Shown here: positions 8,349 to 12,500 of the stretch, piece by piece
Layout of the letters: the number at the start of each line of letters is the position of its first letter
Numbering within the stretch: position 1 is the first letter of the stretch
Assembly (NCBI GenBank): GCA_002005505.1
Contig: KV908469.1
Coordinates: 62,761 to 75,260, forward strand
Reading direction: 5' to 3'
Source of the DNA: Botryococcus braunii
Lineage: Eukaryota; Chlorophyta; Trebouxiophyceae
Length of the DNA: 12,500 nt
Notes under the pieces: model-generated
Seen by the model: the letters and a program-made list of their open reading frames with translations, nothing else
Databases searched by the model: none
Told to the model about the DNA's origin: nothing
Made by a program: the position numbers and the translations under genes

Positions 8349-11300
8349 TCAGAAGCCAGGGAGCGCTCCAATGCCTGTCAACTGGGCTTTTCGCTCCCAT
8401 GGTGCTACCAGGCTGGTGTACGCTCTCATACCAACTTCCTCGCTATCCTCAGCAATTAGGCTACGAGATTTGTGTTGGGCATTGGACGAGTGCTTCTTAT
8501 AATGCTCCTGTGCGACTGTTGCCTCCTGTTCTTCCCAAGCTTCTACAGCAGCAATTGCGTCCACACACTCCTTTGCGCTTGAATGTTTCTGCAGCAAAAC
8601 ACAAAGGAAGGGGGCGGGGAGTGAGTGAGCTAGACTCTCTTTGTCAGTACATGCATCAGTAGTAGTAGGAATAGTAAACCGTAAGGCACTCTATCGACTA
8701 TTTTATTAGATATGCTGCGTACATGCACACATTACGGCAGCCAGAAAACAATGCAGCCCTCCCATTTATGCAGAACATGCTAAATATGGCTTGCCAGTAT
8801 CATCTTCTATCTGTAACCCGCGCTTCTATACATTGCTCACCAAAGTGCAGGATGATAGTTGTACTGCCACGATGCTAATCTCCCTCCAAGGGCAACAAAA
8901 GGCTAACAAGTAGGGCAGGGACAAGACTTCCAACTCTAGTTACTGAAGTCTGGCAAACAGGCAAAGTTAAGGATCGTGAGGACATACCTGGCAGTAATGG
9001 CACTCGGCAACTGGCAGGTGAAAAGTAATATTGCGAGGAGGCTTCTTAGCTAGCAGCCTTGTCATAGCCGTGTTTGCATATTCGTATGATTTAATCATTT
9101 CATTCTCACACTCCTTGTAATCATCATTTTTATTCTGCTGTGTGCAGAGCTGGCAGCCTGAGAAGTGATTTATGAAGTGCACCTGTGATCCCGTCACCAA
9201 CCTACGGGGTTAAGCGAAAACTCTGTACCATGGACCTTGAATTGGCAGTCATGAAGGGGTCTGTCCACTCTGGTACATTCTTCCATTCAAAGACAACTGT
9301 GTGAATGTTACCAGAATCATCAAGACTCCTCTGAAGTTACTCATGCATTTTCCCCCTTGGTGAGCTTGCTCCTGGCCTCCCCCCCCCCCCCCTTTCTTTG
9401 TAGCTAATCATGTGAACTCTTGATAGGTCTGGAAGAGTTTTTAGTGCTTGAACGTGGTGGGCTAATAGTGAAGCTTTCTGGCTGGTTATAACTCACCCTT
9501 GTGTCATCTGAAGTCAGAGTGCCGAGCTCCAGCAAATCCCGCCAGTAACAATTAAGGCAATACTGCCTGTTAACCAGCTCCACGTGTGGCATATGCTTTT
9601 TCCAATCGCGTTTCAGAAGGTAACTAAGAGCGTTTTGATCCCGCAATCCGGAGTCATATGTGTACTCCGGCGAAGTCAACTCCTCCATGAGGACCTGAGA
9701 AAGAATGTGACAAGCAACCCTTAAACAAACCAACTGCCAAACTCTCCACACAGAATACTGATTGAGCAGTGGCCCACAATGCAAAAGCTTGAAAGCAAAA
9801 GTTATCTCTGCTGCACCCTTCTGAGCAGCCGTTATGGTGATTTTCATCACCTGCGGGCATATGACCAGCTTTCGCGTCTAACATACTCCAAGTGAACTCA
9901 TCCTTCCAAGCACTGGTAAGAAGGAAACGTTGCACATAAATCATGGACCTTCTAATATTAGTTTTATAATACTTGTCTAATCTACAAGGCACTTTGCAGG
10001 GGTTCTCAATAACATGTTTCTGTTTCTGGCACGTGAAATCTGGCAAGGAAATTCTTACCGATTCCAGTCCAGGTTCTGAAATACGACCGAGCTCTGCAAC
10101 TTCCTCCAGAATCTCCCTACTCCACGGCACATTGCGAAAGAGCATGACTCCAGAATTAATACCTGAATGAACTCAAATGTCATTAGGTATGTTGTGAAGT
10201 TTCATGAAAACCAGACATGTGACCCTTCTGACACAAGCGAGAGTTAACATCTCACAAATCACCCTTCCTGATGACTAGGAAGTGTCAGTCAGCCAGCTAC
10301 TCCTGAAATTTATCCATTCTTTACGGTCGTAAGACGAATCCCACCATTTGATCAGAGTTCCACGAAGGCCTTGTTCCCCTAACAGAGCCATCTTGTCGTT
10401 CATATCAATGCTTTCCACCTGTTTTGAGGCTAACCCCTGTAAACACATCTTCCAAAGTCTGCATCTACTGTGTTTTGAGGCAAAGTCCATTTTGTGTAAG
10501 GCGATCACATTGCCAACCAAAACCCAAGCATGAATGCATTCAGCCAACATAAATATCCTGCCCTAGACAGACATAACAATGGCGCAGCACGAATTAGGCC
10601 TACCAAGGCCTTCATGCCAACTCATGCCCTGGGAACCGAGGGGAACTGAAACAAGACAGCGCAGAGTGCTCCTAATACCATCACAGAATGCATGAAGATA
10701 GGAATCACCTCGTCGGCCATCCCCTAAAGCAAGGCGAGTCTCATTTCCCCAAATAATCAGGTCCTTTCCTCCAAAGCGTTGAAATGGCAGCAGGAAGTTG
10801 ACATCAATAATCATCGCATCGGAATCAATCCAAAGGTACCAGTCCATGTCAGGGTAGTCATCCATGACTTTGAGGATGGTTCCAATCTTGTTCCACATAT
10901 TGTGGAGGGTGGGGTCTGCCAAGCGTGTGGCCACCACTATGGGATAATCATGCAACCTTGCATAGTCCTGCGGAATATCATTCAGGTTCAATTACGAAGT
11001 TGCATATATCCATGGTAATTGAAGTGAAGTTGCTCAAAACTTAGGCGAATTCCATTTTGCTACAACGTCATGTCTACAGCCACAACTTGAGAGCCCAGGA
11101 AAACTCAATTTTGAAGTTGATGAGAACCAATGTTGCAGCAGAATTCTGATGCGAGTTCATGTTTGCCCACCCCATAAACATGCAACTGGTCTCAGTAATT
11201 TAATACTGTCAGAGACATTACAATGTATGCATACACACCTGGTACCTCGAACACCTACTACCCGACTTTTTCAAGGAGAACACTTCGTTACCATCCATGG

Positions 11301-11849
11301 ACCTGGACCTAAAAATATAAATACATCCCCCAGAATCAGCCAGAGACATCTTAAAGCAAAACCCTTGAGGAAAATCCATGCACAGGAGGTGTTCCAGAGA
11401 TATCCACCTGCTTGTTCAGGACAGAAATCAGGTTCAAGTAGTCCCCATTCGGATATTTGCATGGCTTGTCATGAAGTGCAGTAATCATAACGAGCTTGAC
11501 CGGCTTCTTTAAGCTCTGTATTAGGGGTACGTTGTTGATGTGTCGAGCTACACCAAAAAATGATGCTGTTAATTATCAAGACAGCGTATTGCATCAGCAA
11601 GGTCCCTGGTGCAAAAGCATCCCCTTCCTACATCCTTGACGGTCAACACCCGATAAACCTCAAGCCACTACCCAAAGAGGTTCATGCATGGAACATAGAT
11701 ACAAAATGCAATACGTGACATTATATTTAGATGTCAGCATTCCATATGGCTGAAAACTTACCCACGCCACCAAAAATCATATAGCAGAGCCCGGCATAGA
11801 AAATGCCAACAACGAGCAGCTCGAGGCACCTTGTGAATGTGAGAGCCAT
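8349..11849 (-). CDS. GT34-family glycosyltransferase, type II Golgi membrane protein
   Basis: Seven exons on the minus strand: 11849-11762, 11547-11408, 10967-10709, 10162-10059, 9694-9497, 9182-8988 and 8588-8349. The total is 1224 nt (407 aa). All junctions are GT...AG and phases agree throughout (1, 0, 1, 0, 0, 0). Residues about 9-27 form a signal anchor (LELLVVGIFYAGLCYMIFGG) after a very short cytosolic tail. The catalytic domain shows NGDYLNLISVLNKQDYARLH, WYLWIDSDAM with the metal-binding DxD at 124-126, then INSGVMLFRNVPWS, LRDQNAL, and HFINHFSGCQLC, the GT34 His...GlyCys end signature. GT34 includes fungal galactosyl/mannosyltransferases and plant xyloglucan xylosyltransferases; it retains configuration and uses UDP- or GDP-sugars. 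Substrate cannot be told from this sequence. An in-frame TAG six bases before the ATG supports this start. An acceptor-like TTCCTGTGCAG just upstream of it (11859) suggests a 5' UTR intron. The last 79 residues (exon 7) are charged, Lys/His/Glu-rich and outside the family core. Confidence 0.9.
9379..9392. repeat. C homopolymer in a GT34 intron
   Basis: Fourteen C on the plus strand (fourteen G on the sense strand of the gene), inside the fifth intron (9183-9496), about 105 bp from the donor. Confidence 0.95.
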
Positions 11850-12500
11850 TCTCTATTCCTGCACAGGAAAGTATATTCCACTGCTTCAACTGATTGTTCA
11901 GAAGGCCTGCACTCAAATTTTCTTGCACATCACATAGGACACAGAGAATTATCCTAGAAAGGTAGTCAAAAGGTTATCTCGACACACCAAAACCACTGTC
12001 ACAGGAGTATATGAAAGAAGAGTAAAGATGTTACTTTAGAATACGCACTGCCCAGCATGGGCGGCAAGTCCCACAAATGTCTAGGCTATCACCTTTGTTC
12101 AAGGTAAGGTTAAAGCTCTTGGGGAGCTAATGCTCCATCCGGAAAATTATGTTGTGCCCTGCCCTGGGGGCAACCTACGCGGTCCCGTCCTGTTGCCTCG
12201 CAACTTTGTTCGCAATGGCTCGAACAACACTCCCTTCAACACAAAACAAAAAGGATAGTTAGGTGTTTCTGCAGGAGCAGACAGCGTAACCGTTGGCAAG
12301 GACAATGTTTCACGTCAAGGGGTGGGGGTCGCTGTAAACGTTCACTCTTGCATCTGCCCCCCCAAAAAACTAAACCCCACCTGAGCATGATCTAAGAAAA
12401 GAACCATATTTCAAAGCATATGACATTGGTCCCAGCGATTTTTGCAAATCTGGGTGCGGCCCGGTGTAACAGTCGGGATGACCGACCAACAGCCGTGACA
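11850..12500. other. Upstream flank of the GT34 gene; nothing recognised
   Basis: No conserved motif or well-bounded exon was seen on either strand. It should contain the GT34 promoter and perhaps a 5' UTR exon. No clear TATA box was identified. A C7A6 tract sits at about 12358. Confidence 0.4.

Noticed and set aside
10275..10550. A 91-codon minus-strand open frame
   Set aside because: It lies entirely in the third GT34 intron (10163-10708). The flanking exons join in frame without it, and it shows no motif.
1..12500. Search for tRNA, rRNA, CRISPR, transposase or reverse transcriptase motifs
   Set aside because: None seen on either strand.

Overview
This is a eukaryotic nuclear genomic window, most likely from a green alga or another primary-plastid (Viridiplantae) organism. 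No prokaryotic operon, tRNA, rRNA or CRISPR signal is seen. The protein-coding information lies in short exons separated by GT...AG introns of about 75-550 bp, all on the minus strand. I rebuilt the genes by hand from conserved motifs, splice-site consensus and intron phase. The lineage inference rests mainly on the gene at 2834-5055. Its N-terminus looks like a direct chloroplast transit peptide with no signal peptide in front, and its PDZ + rubredoxin + membrane-anchor layout is the plant ENH1 type.

Layout, left to right. (1) 40-666, minus: part of a PhzF-family (phenazine-biosynthesis-like isomerase) gene running off the left edge. Two in-frame stops interrupt the stretch that matches the family best, so it may be decaying. 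(2) About 825-2735: no convincing gene; it holds a long (GT)n microsatellite. (3) 2834-5055, minus: a complete seven-exon ENH1-like gene (268 aa). Its last exon has been partly copied in tandem (75 bp period), and its fifth intron carries a (CA/TG)n microsatellite. (4) 5056-6833: mostly featureless, with one weak plus-strand exon, a TATA-like site and a G-run. (5) 6834-7963, minus: a candidate four-exon gene of unknown family (221 aa in my model). (6) 8349-11849, minus: a complete seven-exon type II membrane glycosyltransferase of family GT34 (about 407 aa), whose 3' end has an alternative reading. (7) 11850-12500: upstream sequence with nothing recognised.

The genes share a strand but have no obvious common pathway: one is a thylakoid/plastid redox protein, one a Golgi wall- or glycan-building enzyme, and one a cytosolic isomerase-like protein. 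I see no operon-like or defence-like system. The unusual structure is in repeats and decay: the 3'-end exon duplication, repeated long C/G homopolymers (two as C-runs facing G-runs), large dinucleotide repeats, and the broken PhzF reading frame.
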